From Bacteroidaceae bacterium (GTDB lineage Bacteria > Bacteroidota > Bacteroidia > Bacteroidales > Bacteroidaceae): a stretch of DNA of 43,337 nt. Made by a program: the position numbers and the translations under genes. Under the pieces are notes generated by a model. That model worked only from the letters and a program-made list of their open reading frames with translations, was not told where the DNA came from and made no database searches. The DNA lies in contig JAILEU010000103.1 of assembly GCA_024697785.1 (NCBI GenBank), positions 1-43,337 on the forward strand, written 5' to 3'. Shown here piece by piece: positions 1 through 8,721 of the stretch (position 1 is its first letter; each line of letters opens with the position of its first letter).

Positions 1-1
1 T

Positions 2-280
2 TTGTCGGACATCGCGGGAGCCATCTGCCCCTGCTTTGTCATTTGTCAGGGAAACAGCCCCACGCAGGTGGATGCCATAGCGCGCTCGGTGGGCGACAAG
101 CTGCGCATCGACGAGGGCCTGAAGCCTATCGCGGCCGAGGGTCTGCGCGCCGCACGGTGGATTGCCATCGACTACGTAGACGTGATGGTGCACATCTTCC
201 TGCCCGAGGAACGACGATACTATAACCTGGAGAACCTCTGGGCCGACGCCGTGCTCACAGAGGTGCCCGACCTGGACTAA
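2..280 (+). CDS. rsfS: Ribosomal silencing factor RsfS (Iojap/YbeB family), 5' end cut off by window edge
   Basis: The last 92 residues of an RsfS protein are readable, ending in TAA at 278-280. Family knowledge: RsfS binds ribosomal protein uL14 on the 50S subunit and blocks subunit joining when nutrients are short. Seen here: the core pattern CQGNSPTQVDAIA, then WIAIDYVDVMVHIF and the end motif RRYYNLENLWADA, which are diagnostic for the family. About 25-30 N-terminal residues should lie upstream of the window, so the TTG at position 2 is just an internal codon. In many Bacteroidales rsfS is followed by ftsH; here it is followed by repeats and a lipoprotein gene. Confidence 0.93.
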   Translation: MSDIAGAICPCFVICQGNSPTQVDAIARSVGDKLRIDEGLKPIAAEGLRAARWIAIDYVDVMVHIFLPEERRYYNLENLWADAVLTEVPDLD

Positions 281-562
281 ATATAATTAGGAATTAGGAA
301 TTAGAAATTATAAAAATGAAAAATGAAGAATGAAGAATGAAAAATAAAATGTAAAAACTAAAACCAAAAACTAAAACTAAAACTTGAGAATTCTTGGAGC
401 AGCGAGCGTCAACAAACTCGTTTGATTGGCCGAGTCGCGACAAGAAAAGACGAAGTCAAATGTCCTGCATGCCATACACCAAAGCTATTCAAAAGTTTTA
501 GTTTTAGTTCAAAGTTTTAGTTCTAATTCCTAACCCAATCTTCAATCTTAAATTATCGAAAG
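281..562. repeat. Nested inverted word-repeat element between rsfS and the lipoprotein gene
   Basis: The gap holds, in order: TAGGAATTAG words (about 286-310), ATGAAGA/ATGAAAA words (315-350), AAAACT words (352-385), a GC-richer core (about 386-489), then AGTTTT words (490-530) and CTAATTCCTAA (521-534). The outer and inner words reappear on the right as reverse complements in mirrored order. Inside the core, CAAAC-TC-GTTTG at 413-424 is a small palindrome. The stretch 455-513 is the reverse complement of the duplicated sequence upstream of pyrG (23100-23256). No open frame of interest was seen. Confidence 0.8.
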
Positions 563-1333
563 ATGAAAAAGCTTTTTACAGCCCTGTTGGGCATGGCCTG
601 CATCGGCCTCATGACCGCCTGCATCCCCGGCGAAGAACCTGAAAACGGCGGAAACGACAATGACGGCACGGGCAAGGACAAGGACAAGACCGAGAACGTC
701 ACACCCGAACAGATGAAGGAGAAGGGCTACGCCCTGAAGTACACCTACTACAACCTGTACGGACAGACCCAGACGGCCATCTACTCCCGCAAAGGCGCCA
801 GCACCCGCCTAGACCTCATCTACATGACCGACGACGACGAGGGCCAGCCCTACGAAGCCCACCACGTCTATATCGAGACCAAGGATGCCAAAGGTAACTA
901 CACGGGCTACGGATATCCCAACGACGAGGACGAAGACGTCTGGACGGACGACGACTACCGCGCACGCCAGACAGCCAACAACGCCTTCGCCATGATTCTC
1001 GACATGAGCGAACACTTCCTGCAGCACGGCTACGAGGCCAAGGGCACCACCACCATCTGCGGCCGCACCTGCAACGTCTATGAAGGAACCTACACCCGCG
1101 GCAACTCCATGCTCGCCGTCTATGATGAGTTGGGGACCGAAGGCAAACACGGCTCCTTCGCCACATGGAACGGCTTCGCCCTCCGCGCCAAGTGCGACGT
1201 CTGGGGCTACGACGAGGAAACCGATGAACGCACCGTCATCGGCGAGCGCACCACCTTCGAGTGCAACGCCATTCAGATTGGCATACCTGACGACGCGTTC
1301 ACCAAGACTCTCGACGTTAAGTGGATTAAGTAA
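563..1333 (+). CDS. Secreted lipoprotein of unknown function, 256 aa
   Basis: The N-terminus MKKLFTALLGMACIGLMTAC is a lipoprotein signal peptide with lipobox LMTAC and acylated Cys20. The next residues are highly acidic and low in complexity (EEPENGG, then a D/K-rich stretch to about residue 45), which looks like a surface-export and tether segment of the Bacteroidota type. The remaining 210 residues are rich in Tyr, Thr, Asp and Glu, with predicted beta-type spacing. Two cysteines close together (ICGRTCNVYEG, near residues 170-175) could form a disulfide. No family was recognised. The ATG at 563 is the only start that gives a signal peptide. A strong terminator follows 54 bases after the stop, so it is probably a single-gene transcript. 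Confidence 0.82.
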   Translation: MKKLFTALLGMACIGLMTACIPGEEPENGGNDNDGTGKDKDKTENVTPEQMKEKGYALKYTYYNLYGQTQTAIYSRKGASTRLDLIYMTDDDEGQPYEAHHVYIETKDAKGNYTGYGYPNDEDEDVWTDDDYRARQTANNAFAMILDMSEHFLQHGYEAKGTTTICGRTCNVYEGTYTRGNSMLAVYDELGTEGKHGSFATWNGFALRAKCDVWGYDEETDERTVIGERTTFECNAIQIGIPDDAFTKTLDVKWIK

Positions 1334-1387
1334 CCCCACACTTTCCCCGCTGCCATAGCTTAAACAACTACCATAAACCCTGTTCAC

Positions 1388-1421
1388 CATCGATGGCCCG
1401 ATCGGGCCATCGATGTTTTTT
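1388..1421 (+). terminator. Strong intrinsic terminator after the lipoprotein gene
   Basis: A perfect palindrome occupies 1388-1415 (arms CATCGATGGCCCGA and its complement) and is followed directly by six T at 1416-1421. GC-rich stem plus T tract on the plus strand is the classic rho-independent layout. Confidence 0.9.
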
Positions 1422-1579
1422 AAAAAGATCAATCGCAATACGCCATAGATAGCATCGGGCAAAACAGCTTTTCCCCTAACTCCCCTCGTGCTTCCCGAAA
1501 AGCCAGAAGGGGCATCCTTGCGGATAACATATATAAATAGGTGCAAAATGACCGATTGAGGTGAAAAGAAGGAGAATTA

Positions 1580-1611
1580 TTTGCATTTCCCTTCGCCACA
1601 CCTTATCTTTG
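1580..1611 (+). promoter_or_regulatory. Bacteroidota-type promoter for the GH2 gene
   Basis: TTTG at 1580-1583 and TATCTTTG at 1604-1611 are separated by 20 bases, matching the -33/-7 consensus TTTG and TAnnTTTG of the Bacteroidota primary sigma factor. Transcription would begin about 10-15 bases before the ATG at 1630. This rules out the in-frame GTG at 1561 as start. Confidence 0.85.
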
Positions 1612-1629
1612 CAAGAAAAACCGTATACA

Positions 1630-3987
1630 ATGAAAACAAGACAAGCAATCACCACACTTTTGCTGGCCTCCCTGCTGGCAATGGCAGGCGCAAATGCCGC
1701 CGAAAGACAAATCTCCCGTAAGCAACTGTTTGACGACAACTGGCTGTTTGCCCTTGCCGACAACGCCACAGCTTGGCAAACCGTCAACCTGCCCCACGAC
1801 TGGAGCATCGCAGGTCCCTTCGATTCCGCCGCTCCCGCAGGCAACGATGGCGGCTATCTGCCCACAGGAAAAGGCACCTACCGCAAGACGTTCACACTCA
1901 GCGAGGCACAGCGCAAAGGGGTGCTGCGGCTCTACTTCGAGGGCGTCTATATGAACGCCGAGGTGTTTGTGAACGGACAGAAGGCGGGCGGACATCCCTA
2001 CGGCTACTCATCGTTCTTCGTTGACGTCACCCCCTACTGCCAGACGGGGCAGAACGAGGTGGAGGTGCGCGTCGATAACAGCCAGCAGCGGAACAGCCGC
2101 TGGTACAGCGGCTCAGGCATCTACCGCCACGTGTGGCTGCTCACCACGCCGAAGATCTATCTCGACGACTGGGGCCTCAACGTCCGCACAGCACAAAAGG
2201 GCAACGACTGGCAGCTTACCGTCAGCAGCCCCTTAGCCAGCTCAGCGGCAAACGAATCGCCTGCCGGACATTACCTCTTCCGCCACAAGCTCTACGATGC
2301 CGAGGGGAACGTCATTGCCGAGGCCGACGGCGCTGCCGACGCCCAGACGATGGCCGTCAGGCAGCCACGCCTCTGGTCGCCCGACGAACCTAACCTCTAT
2401 CGGCTGAAGACGCAGCTCGTGCTCGACGGAGAGGTCATCGACGAGCTGACGACACCCGTGGGCTTCCGCACCATCGACTACACGGCCGAGCGCGGACTGC
2501 GGCTGAACGGACAGCCCATCACCCTCAACGGCGGCTGTGTGCACCACGACAACGGCATCCTCGGTGCCTCGGCCTTCGACCGCGCCGAATACCGCAGGGT
2601 GGAGCGGCTGAAGGCAGCGGGCTTCAACGCCATCCGCACCTCCCACAACCCGCCGTCGCCCGCTTTCCTGACGGCTTGCGACGAGCTGGGACTACTCGTC
2701 ATCGACGAAGCCTTCGACGGCTGGCGCGACAAGAAGACCGAGCACGACTACGCCTCGCTGTTCGACGCCTGGTGGCAGGAGGACCTCCGCGCTATGGTGC
2801 TGCGCGACCGCAACCACCCCAGCATCTTCTGCTGGAGCACAGGCAACGAGGTCATCGAGCGCAAGCACATCGGCGTCATCAAGACCGCCCACGACCTCAC
2901 CACACTCTGCCACGAACTCGACCCCACACGCCCCGTCACCTCCGCCCTCTGCGCCTGGGACAGGGATTGGGAAATCTACGACCCCTTGGCAGCCGAGCAC
3001 GACATCGTCGGCTACAACTACATGATATTCAAAGCCGAGAGTGACCACGCACGTATTCCCGAACGGGTGATGGTGCAGACGGAGAGCTATCCCCGCGATG
3101 CCTATCGGAACTATCGTGCGGTACAGGATCACCCTTACGTCATCGGCGACTTCGTCTGGACGGCTATCGACTATCTGGGCGAGTCGGGCATCGGACGCTG
3201 GTACTACGAGGGCGACATCGACAACGAGCATTGGGTACACCCGCTCTTCCCATGGCATGCCTCCTATTGCGGCGACATCGACCTCATCGGGCAGCGCAAA
3301 GCCATCAGCCACTATCGCAGCATGCTCTGGAACGATACCGAACGCCTCTACATGGCTGTCCGCGAGCCCGACGGCTACTATGGCCGGAAGGTGAGGGAGA
3401 CGAACTGGGGCTCATGGCCTACGTTCGAGAGCTGGAGCTGGCCGGGGTGGGAAGGAAAGCCCATCGACGTGGAGGTTTACGCCCGCTACCCGCGCGTCAG
3501 ACTCTACTTGGACAATCAGCTGATAGGTGAGAAGGACGTTCCGGCCGACCGCCGCGTCAGCTTCAACCTGCCATACGCGGCAGGCACGCTGCGCGCCGAG
3601 GGAATCGAGAATGGTGACGTCAAGGAGAGCACCCTGCTGATGACGGCCGGCGACGCCCGCACCATCCGCCTCACAGCCGACCGCACCACGCTGGCGGCCG
3701 ACGGACAGGACCTCGCCTTCGTCACCGTGGAGCTGGTGGATGCAAAAGGCGTTGTTCATCCGCTTGCCGACAACCTGCTGACGGCCACCGTGAAGGGCCC
3801 TGCCAAGCTGGCAGCCTTCGGCAATGCCGATATCAAGGATACGGACAGCTATGCCGACTCCCAGCACCATGCCTGGAAGGGACGTGCCCTCATCGTCGTG
3901 CGCAGCACACAAAAGAAGGGCACCGTGACGCTCAGCGTCGGTGCCCAAGGACTGCGCACGGGTAATGTCACCCTGCGCTTCAAATAA
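1630..3987 (+). CDS. Secreted glycoside hydrolase family 2 (beta-galactosidase-like), 785 aa
   Basis: A GH2 retaining beta-glycosidase, predicted to be exported and to cleave terminal beta-galactosides or similar residues in the periplasm or at the surface. The start at 1630 gives the signal peptide MKTRQAITTLLLASLLAMAG and sits just after the promoter. Domains in order: jelly-roll sugar-binding domain (about 25-180; NLPHDWSI, GVYMNAEVFVNG), immunoglobulin-like domain (185-285), TIM barrel (290-580), a DUF4982-like domain (600-670), and a C-terminal GH2 C5-like domain (675-785). The acid/base is Glu407 in STGNEVIE. The probable nucleophile is Glu485 in VQTESYP. Substrate specificity cannot be read from sequence; beta-galactosidase is the family default. 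It stands alone rather than in a visible utilisation locus. Confidence 0.92.
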   Translation: MKTRQAITTLLLASLLAMAGANAAERQISRKQLFDDNWLFALADNATAWQTVNLPHDWSIAGPFDSAAPAGNDGGYLPTGKGTYRKTFTLSEAQRKGVLRLYFEGVYMNAEVFVNGQKAGGHPYGYSSFFVDVTPYCQTGQNEVEVRVDNSQQRNSRWYSGSGIYRHVWLLTTPKIYLDDWGLNVRTAQKGNDWQLTVSSPLASSAANESPAGHYLFRHKLYDAEGNVIAEADGAADAQTMAVRQPRLWSPDEPNLYRLKTQLVLDGEVIDELTTPVGFRTIDYTAERGLRLNGQPITLNGGCVHHDNGILGASAFDRAEYRRVERLKAAGFNAIRTSHNPPSPAFLTACDELGLLVIDEAFDGWRDKKTEHDYASLFDAWWQEDLRAMVLRDRNHPSIFCWSTGNEVIERKHIGVIKTAHDLTTLCHELDPTRPVTSALCAWDRDWEIYDPLAAEHDIVGYNYMIFKAESDHARIPERVMVQTESYPRDAYRNYRAVQDHPYVIGDFVWTAIDYLGESGIGRWYYEGDIDNEHWVHPLFPWHASYCGDIDLIGQRKAISHYRSMLWNDTERLYMAVREPDGYYGRKVRETNWGSWPTFESWSWPGWEGKPIDVEVYARYPRVRLYLDNQLIGEKDVPADRRVSFNLPYAAGTLRAEGIENGDVKESTLLMTAGDARTIRLTADRTTLAADGQDLAFVTVELVDAKGVVHPLADNLLTATVKGPAKLAAFGNADIKDTDSYADSQHHAWKGRALIVVRSTQKKGTVTLSVGAQGLRTGNVTLRFK

Positions 3988-4005
3988 GAGGACTTGTTGA
4001 ACTGA

Positions 4006-5274
4006 TTATTCCGTGTATTGCTCAATTAGGCGGATGAGGAGGGCGTTGAGCTGCTCCACCTCATAGTCGCCCACGGTGGCCTTGATGTGGGAGTTGCCCA
4101 CGCCGCTGTCGTCGGTGAGGAAGACGTAGGTGCCGCCGGTGGCGATGGCGAAGAAGCGCAGCATGAACTCGGTGTTCTTATCGACGCCGCTTGCCGCTAC
4201 GGGAATGAGGCGGATGCCCATCTGGGCACAGAGCTGGACGGACTTCTGCAGCGACTGGATGACCTTATCCTCGTGATGGGCGGGGGCATCGAGGATGAGG
4301 AAGGCGAGACGTGTGTGGTTAGCTTGCCACGAGAGTGATTGCAGCATCTGCTCAAGCGCCGTGTGAACGGCTTCGGGATAGTCGCCGCCGCCGTCGGCCT
4401 TCTGCTTACCCACGAAATCGGCTGTCGATTTCAGCTTTTCCGTGAAGTCGCTGTGGCGCGTGACGTACTCGTCGCCTTCGTCGCGATAGAACAGGGCTGC
4501 CGTACGCATCTTCACCGACGGACGGACTGACGAGGCTTTGCCAATGATGTCGACGAGGTCGCTCTTAAGGAAGTTGATTTCGTCCGTCATAGAGCCTGTG
4601 GCATCGACGATGAAGGCGATGTCGGCATGCATCTCGACTGGGGCATCGAGGTGGATGGGAAGGGCGTAGGTGTTGACGGTCGTCTGCTGGGCCGTGGAGT
4701 CCCAGGGACAGAGCAGCGGATGTCCCTCCATGAGCTTTCCGCCGACCGACACGCGGAGTGTCTGGGCGTCGGCCGTCTCCTTCTGAAAGAGCCCTACCCA
4801 GCAGTCAGCAAAGCCGTGATTGTCCGTCACTGTCCTCCACAGCGTAGCTTGCGACTCGCTCGTGCTGCGCAGCAATTCCACCTGCATGCCCACCATGGGA
4901 TTGCCGTCGGCATCGGTGACGCGTACGGCCACGCGGTTGTTCGTATAGAACCGCCAGTAGCCGCTCTTGTCGGCATAGCCCGCAGAGTCGGTGTCCTGCA
5001 TCAGGCGCGACCAGAACGCCCAGTGGTTGAGGTCGCACCATTCGCCGGCCGTCACGACGCCCGCCTGGGTGTTGCCGTTGCCGTTAGCGTCCCCGCTGCC
5101 ATCCGAGCCGCCGGGGAGGAAACCCATGCCGTCGCTTGCCTCTCCACTCAAGGCGTAGCCGTCGCCCTTACTGTATTCGGATGCACCTATCGGTTCGCCA
5201 TATTCCGAGCAGGAGGTGAAACACATCATAACCATCAGCGTCAGTGTGCTGAAGAAACTAAGGTACTTTTTCAT
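4006..5274 (-). CDS. vWA-domain lipoprotein, 422 aa
   Basis: A lipid-anchored protein with lipobox FTSC (Cys22) after a hydrophobic signal. A Gly/Ser/Asp-rich linker runs to about residue 70. Residues about 113-160 (RVAVRVTDADGNPMVGMQVEL) look like a carboxypeptidase-regulatory or Ig-like fold. A von Willebrand A domain begins near 218 with the metal-ion site DATGSM (Asp224, Ser228); later motifs are GGGDYPEAVHTAL and RLAFLILDAP. Family knowledge: such domains bind protein ligands through Mg2+. Role unknown; adhesion or a surface-assembly partner are possible. It is convergent with the GH2 gene, with an 18-base gap, and its upstream edge (5276-5296) is a GGAATTA word repeat. Confidence 0.87.
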   Translation of the reverse strand: MKKYLSFFSTLTLMVMMCFTSCSEYGEPIGASEYSKGDGYALSGEASDGMGFLPGGSDGSGDANGNGNTQAGVVTAGEWCDLNHWAFWSRLMQDTDSAGYADKSGYWRFYTNNRVAVRVTDADGNPMVGMQVELLRSTSESQATLWRTVTDNHGFADCWVGLFQKETADAQTLRVSVGGKLMEGHPLLCPWDSTAQQTTVNTYALPIHLDAPVEMHADIAFIVDATGSMTDEINFLKSDLVDIIGKASSVRPSVKMRTAALFYRDEGDEYVTRHSDFTEKLKSTADFVGKQKADGGGDYPEAVHTALEQMLQSLSWQANHTRLAFLILDAPAHHEDKVIQSLQKSVQLCAQMGIRLIPVAASGVDKNTEFMLRFFAIATGGTYVFLTDDSGVGNSHIKATVGDYEVEQLNALLIRLIEQYTE

Positions 5275-5373
5275 ATAATTAGGAATTAGGAATTATTTAT
5301 TGAAAATTCTCTATTGCACTAAACGCACGGATTCCCGGAATACTGCTTCCCCCGAAACGATGTTTAACTTTCC

Positions 5374-6186
5374 TTAACACAGCATGTCGCGCAGCGCCAG
5401 GAGCAGGCCTTTTTTCAGATAGAGCCCGACGAGGGTGTCGCGATAGGGGCGGTAGAGCCCCGCCGCGCGGGCATAGCTGAGGACGGTGTGCCACGAGCGG
5501 AGGCGGTTTCGCCAGCGGGTGGTGTCGCGCCGGCGGCTGACGGACTGAGGCGTCATGACGTAGTGATAGACGGCATCGGGGGCTTCGGCGATGCGCTCGG
5601 CCGTCAGCAGGCAGCAGGCAAGGAAGCAGCTGTCCTCGGCGCTGCGCGTGGCGGGGAAGCGGATGGCATGGTCGTGGAGGAACTGACGGCGATAGACAAA
5701 GGTGGTGAAGTAGGACTTATATCGCCGCATGAACCGGCGCTTCGCCTCCCCCGTGAACAGTCCGTCGGCGGGGACGGGAGGGTTATGGCGACGGACGGAG
5801 CGGCCGTCGGGATAGTCGAACGAGATGCTGCCGCCTGCCATGTCGGCACGGGCGGCATCGGCAGCCTCGGTCAGCAGGCGCAGAAAGCCCTCGCCGACCC
5901 AGTCGTCGCTATCGACGAAGGCCACGTAACGGCCCGTAGCGGCATCGATGCCTATGTTGCGCGCTCCGCCCGGACCGCGATTCTCGCCCCCGTCGATGAA
6001 GACGACCTTGCACGACATAGGATGCTCACGGACATAGCGGCGGGCGCGCTCCATGCTGTCATCCTGCCCGTGGTCGTCGATGAGCAGCACCTCGACGTCG
6101 CCATCGCACTGGGCGTCGATGGACTGCAGGAAGGACTCGATCGTCGCAGCAGCATTGAATACAGGACAAATGACGGAAACAATCAT
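5374..6186 (-). CDS. Family 2 glycosyltransferase (GT-A fold), 270 aa
   Basis: A GT2 transferase that adds a sugar from a nucleotide donor to a lipid- or glycan-linked acceptor at the inner face of the membrane. Seen: MIVSVICPVFNAAATIESFL at the start, LLIDDHGQDDS (first Asp motif), GPGGARNIGIDAATGRYVAF and the DxD-type DSDDW near residue 97. The C-terminal half (residues 150-270) is less conserved and gives acceptor specificity. It is shorter than many GT2 enzymes but ends naturally. It is the last gene of the minus-strand glycan cluster; a double-hairpin repeat separates it from the next GT2 gene. Confidence 0.9.
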   Translation of the reverse strand: MIVSVICPVFNAAATIESFLQSIDAQCDGDVEVLLIDDHGQDDSMERARRYVREHPMSCKVVFIDGGENRGPGGARNIGIDAATGRYVAFVDSDDWVGEGFLRLLTEAADAARADMAGGSISFDYPDGRSVRRHNPPVPADGLFTGEAKRRFMRRYKSYFTTFVYRRQFLHDHAIRFPATRSAEDSCFLACCLLTAERIAEAPDAVYHYVMTPQSVSRRRDTTRWRNRLRSWHTVLSYARAAGLYRPYRDTLVGLYLKKGLLLALRDMLC

Positions 6187-6198
6187 GATGTTTTTTTT

Positions 6199-6346
6199 AT
6201 TGTCTATTGTCTATAGTCGATAGTCTATTGCTTTTCGCGGCCTTTTGGCCGCCACGCCCCAAAGGGGCGTAAAGAGCGATTGACCATAGACTATTGACCA
6301 TTGACCATTGACTATTGACTATTGACCATTGACTATTGACCATTGA
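6199..6346. repeat. Double-hairpin word-repeat element, copy 1
   Basis: Left words of the type TATTGTCTATAGTC (6199-6230) flank a core at 6231-6279. The core has two GC hairpins: GCGGCC-TTTT-GGCCGC (6237-6252) and ACGCCCC-AAA-GGGGCGT (6254-6270). Right words GACCATTGACTATT follow (6280-6346). The core is nearly identical, in reverse complement, to 16896-16942. It may also act as a transcription barrier between the two GT2 genes. Confidence 0.88.
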
Positions 6347-6361
6347 CCCCATAATAGACCA

Positions 6362-7441
6362 TTATGCTTTATGAAACATGTGGATGAAGAGCCACTTCAT
6401 CACCCTGTCCACCACATGGTTGAAGGCCTCGAACCAGCGTGGCCAGCGGCGATGGTGGCGGTGCCAGTAACGGAGGGCATCGGCACGGACGATCTTGTTC
6501 TCCGGATAGAGCCTGACGGGGCCGAAGCCGTAGCGCTGGCAGGCGGCTGTCAGCTCATCGTCGAGAGCTGCAAAATGGGCGGCATCGAACTGACGGCGAG
6601 GGATGTCGAGCAGATGGCACTTGTACATCAGCCGGATGCGGTTGGTGTAGTACTGGCTAAGGAACGCCCGGCGTGTGGCGGTGAGGCGGCTGAGGTCCTG
6701 CGAGCCGTAGAAACAGAGCATCTGGCGCGTCATCTGCTCCATCTGTCCGAGGCTGCGGGCGATGACCTTGGGGTCCATGGTCTGCCCTTCGCGCGCCAGA
6801 TTGTATTGGTAGAGGTTGATGTCGAGGAAGACGATGTCATCAGCGTAGAACACGGGGTAGCACGACCACTCGGTGTCGGTATAGGAGATGCCCTCTGTCT
6901 GGCGGTAGCCCATCCGGCGCAGCAACGCTTTCCTGTAGGTGAGGGCATGCATGAGGAAGTAGCGGATGTAGCCGCCCGCCAGCACCTCGTCCAAGGGATA
7001 GACGCGGCCGTAGTCGTAGGGCTCGCGGCCATAGACGTTGTATTTCGTCAGCTCGCGTGTGCCGTCGTCGTGCAGGATGGTGAAGTGGGTGACGACCATG
7101 TCGGCCCCGGCACCTTCCAGCTTGTCGAGAAACGCCACCAGCGCAGCGGTGTCGAACCAGTCGTCCGAGTCGAGGACCTTGACGTACTTCCCCTGTGCGA
7201 CGGGCAGGGCTGCGTTGATGGTCGAGCCGTAGTTGCCGTTGGGCTTGTCGATGACGGTCACCGTCTGGGGGAAGCGCTCCTTGTAGCCTGTCGCCACAGC
7301 CAGCGAGCCGTCGCGGCTGCCGTCGTTGACCACCATCACTTCCAGGCGCTCTAACGTCGCCGGCACCAACAGCGATTCGAGGCATCGCGGCAGCAACGCC
7401 TCCATGTTATAGGTGGGGATGATCAGGGAAAGAAGCTTCAT
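6362..7441 (-). CDS. Family 2 glycosyltransferase, 359 aa
   Basis: A GT2 transferase of the surface-glycan cluster. Seen: MKLLSLIIPTYNMEALLPRC, the Asp motif VMVVNDGSRDGS, GNYGSTINAAL (nucleotide-sugar contact region) and VKVLDSDDWFD (DxD-type metal site, near residue 95). The C-terminal region contains YYTNRIRLMYKCHLL and ends in a basic amphipathic stretch (RWFEAFNHVVDRVMKWLF) that could attach the enzyme to the membrane. Donor and acceptor are unknown. The start at 7441 gives the canonical N-terminus. It lies 110 bases downstream of the acyltransferase gene, with a word repeat between. Confidence 0.9.
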   Translation of the reverse strand: MKLLSLIIPTYNMEALLPRCLESLLVPATLERLEVMVVNDGSRDGSLAVATGYKERFPQTVTVIDKPNGNYGSTINAALPVAQGKYVKVLDSDDWFDTAALVAFLDKLEGAGADMVVTHFTILHDDGTRELTKYNVYGREPYDYGRVYPLDEVLAGGYIRYFLMHALTYRKALLRRMGYRQTEGISYTDTEWSCYPVFYADDIVFLDINLYQYNLAREGQTMDPKVIARSLGQMEQMTRQMLCFYGSQDLSRLTATRRAFLSQYYTNRIRLMYKCHLLDIPRRQFDAAHFAALDDELTAACQRYGFGPVRLYPENKIVRADALRYWHRHHRRWPRWFEAFNHVVDRVMKWLFIHMFHKA

Positions 7442-7450
7442 AAAATTATA

Positions 7451-7548
7451 TGGGTTAGGGGTTAGAGGTTAGGGGTTAGGGGTTAGTGTTCAGAGGACGT
7501 GTTCGTTAAACGTTAAACATTAAACGTTAAACATTAATTATTAACTAT
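7451..7548. repeat. GGGTTAG words and GTTAAAC words between glycan genes
   Basis: GGGGTTAGAGGTTA-type words fill 7451-7487. Then comes the 16-mer GACGTGTTCGTTAAAC (7496-7511, reverse complement of the recurring GTTTAACGAACACGTC) and ACGTTAAACATTAAACG words to about 7535. The block lies immediately 3' of the acyltransferase gene. Confidence 0.75.
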
Positions 7549-7551
7549 GAA

Positions 7552-8721
7552 TTATGATTTAACCAGCCGTTGTCCCGTCAGGACATTCGCCACGGAGGGC
7601 AGGAAGCGTTGCAGGAGCATGAAGATGAGGTGGCAGATGAGGTACGTCAGCGCTGCCCCGGCCACGAACAGGAGTATCTGCATCCACGCCGAGCGGAAGG
7701 GCAGGGACATGACGGCCCACATGACGGCACTCGCCACGACAACCATGTGTGAGCAATAGACGAAGAAGCTGCTGCCTGCCAGCCGGCCGGAGGGGCGGAT
7801 GACGCCTTTCCCGATGAGCAGAGAGACGGTGCCCAAGCTGAACATCACGGCGATGATGATGAACAGCCGGACAGCCAGTTGGAACAGCTGCCGATCACCA
7901 TCCCACAGGAAGGGGATGAGAGCCAGGCCGACGAGAAACAGCAGGCCGACGGGCGCCGCCACTTTCCGGAACGACTGGGCGAAGCTCTTCCCCTTGATGG
8001 CGAACAGACTGCCCCATGCAAAGAAGAACGTCGCCTTGATTCCGAACCCCGGGACGGGAATCCAGACATCCGCCAGAAAGAGCGCACCCAGGACGGCTAC
8101 TGTCGCGGCGCCCGTCTTCCTGACCAGCCAATGGATGACAGGCGTGAAGAGAACGACAACCATCAGGTCGCGGACAAACCACAGAGGGGTGTCCATCGGC
8201 TGTCCGGAGGGCATGCACCAGCCCAGCAGATTGGTGGTGCTGCCCGCCACCCCGTCGAACAGCGTCCTGTCCCAGAAGAGCCTGAGCAGGCCGCGCTCGC
8301 GGATGACGCCCCACAGGTTGTCCGCCGCCATCGGCGTGCCCTTGAGGAGCGAGCCTCCAAGACGCGTCAGGGGGAAGGCGGCCAGGGCGATAAAGTTCCA
8401 GAGCACGTAGGGCACCAGCAGCGTCCGTACACGTCTTGTCATCTTGCGTTTCCAGACCCCGCTGTCCCAGCTCTCAAGTCCTTGGAAGAACAGGTATCCG
8501 GAGATGAAGAAGAACGTCGGCACGGCCACAGGGCACAACGTCTTACACAGGCAGATGACAAAGACGTCAAACGCCCCGCCGCCGAGCGCCCACTGCCGTC
8601 CGGTATAGAACAGCTGGACGTGGAGGCAGACGACCATGAAAGCCATCACCGGCCTCAGCCAGTCGATGGTCGCCGACTGCACCCGCCGCCAGTCCGTGCC
8701 CGCCATGTCTGATCGTGTCAT
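7552..8721 (-). CDS. Membrane acyltransferase 3 family protein (OafA/YrhL type), 389 aa
   Basis: An integral membrane O-acyltransferase, expected to acetylate or otherwise acylate a sugar of the surface polysaccharide. About ten hydrophobic segments are visible. Family motifs: IDWLRPVMAFMVVCLHVQ near residue 18-35, with the conserved Arg and His, and PTFFFISGYLFFQG near residue 70. The ATG at 8721 overlaps the stop of glf in an ATGA arrangement, so translation is probably coupled to UDP-galactopyranose mutase. This suggests, by context only, that the acylated sugar belongs to a galactofuranose-containing glycan. Confidence 0.9.
   Translation of the reverse strand: MTRSDMAGTDWRRVQSATIDWLRPVMAFMVVCLHVQLFYTGRQWALGGGAFDVFVICLCKTLCPVAVPTFFFISGYLFFQGLESWDSGVWKRKMTRRVRTLLVPYVLWNFIALAAFPLTRLGGSLLKGTPMAADNLWGVIRERGLLRLFWDRTLFDGVAGSTTNLLGWCMPSGQPMDTPLWFVRDLMVVVLFTPVIHWLVRKTGAATVAVLGALFLADVWIPVPGFGIKATFFFAWGSLFAIKGKSFAQSFRKVAAPVGLLFLVGLALIPFLWDGDRQLFQLAVRLFIIIAVMFSLGTVSLLIGKGVIRPSGRLAGSSFFVYCSHMVVVASAVMWAVMSLPFRSAWMQILLFVAGAALTYLICHLIFMLLQRFLPSVANVLTGQRLVKS

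Noticed and set aside
1561-1629. GTG start at 1561 for the GH2 gene
   Set aside because: The segment contains the promoter, and the ATG at 1630 gives a clean signal peptide.
7451-7487. Telomere-like GGGGTTAG repeat suggesting foreign DNA
   Set aside because: It is one of many word types in the gaps and is directly joined to the GTTAAAC module shared with other loci.
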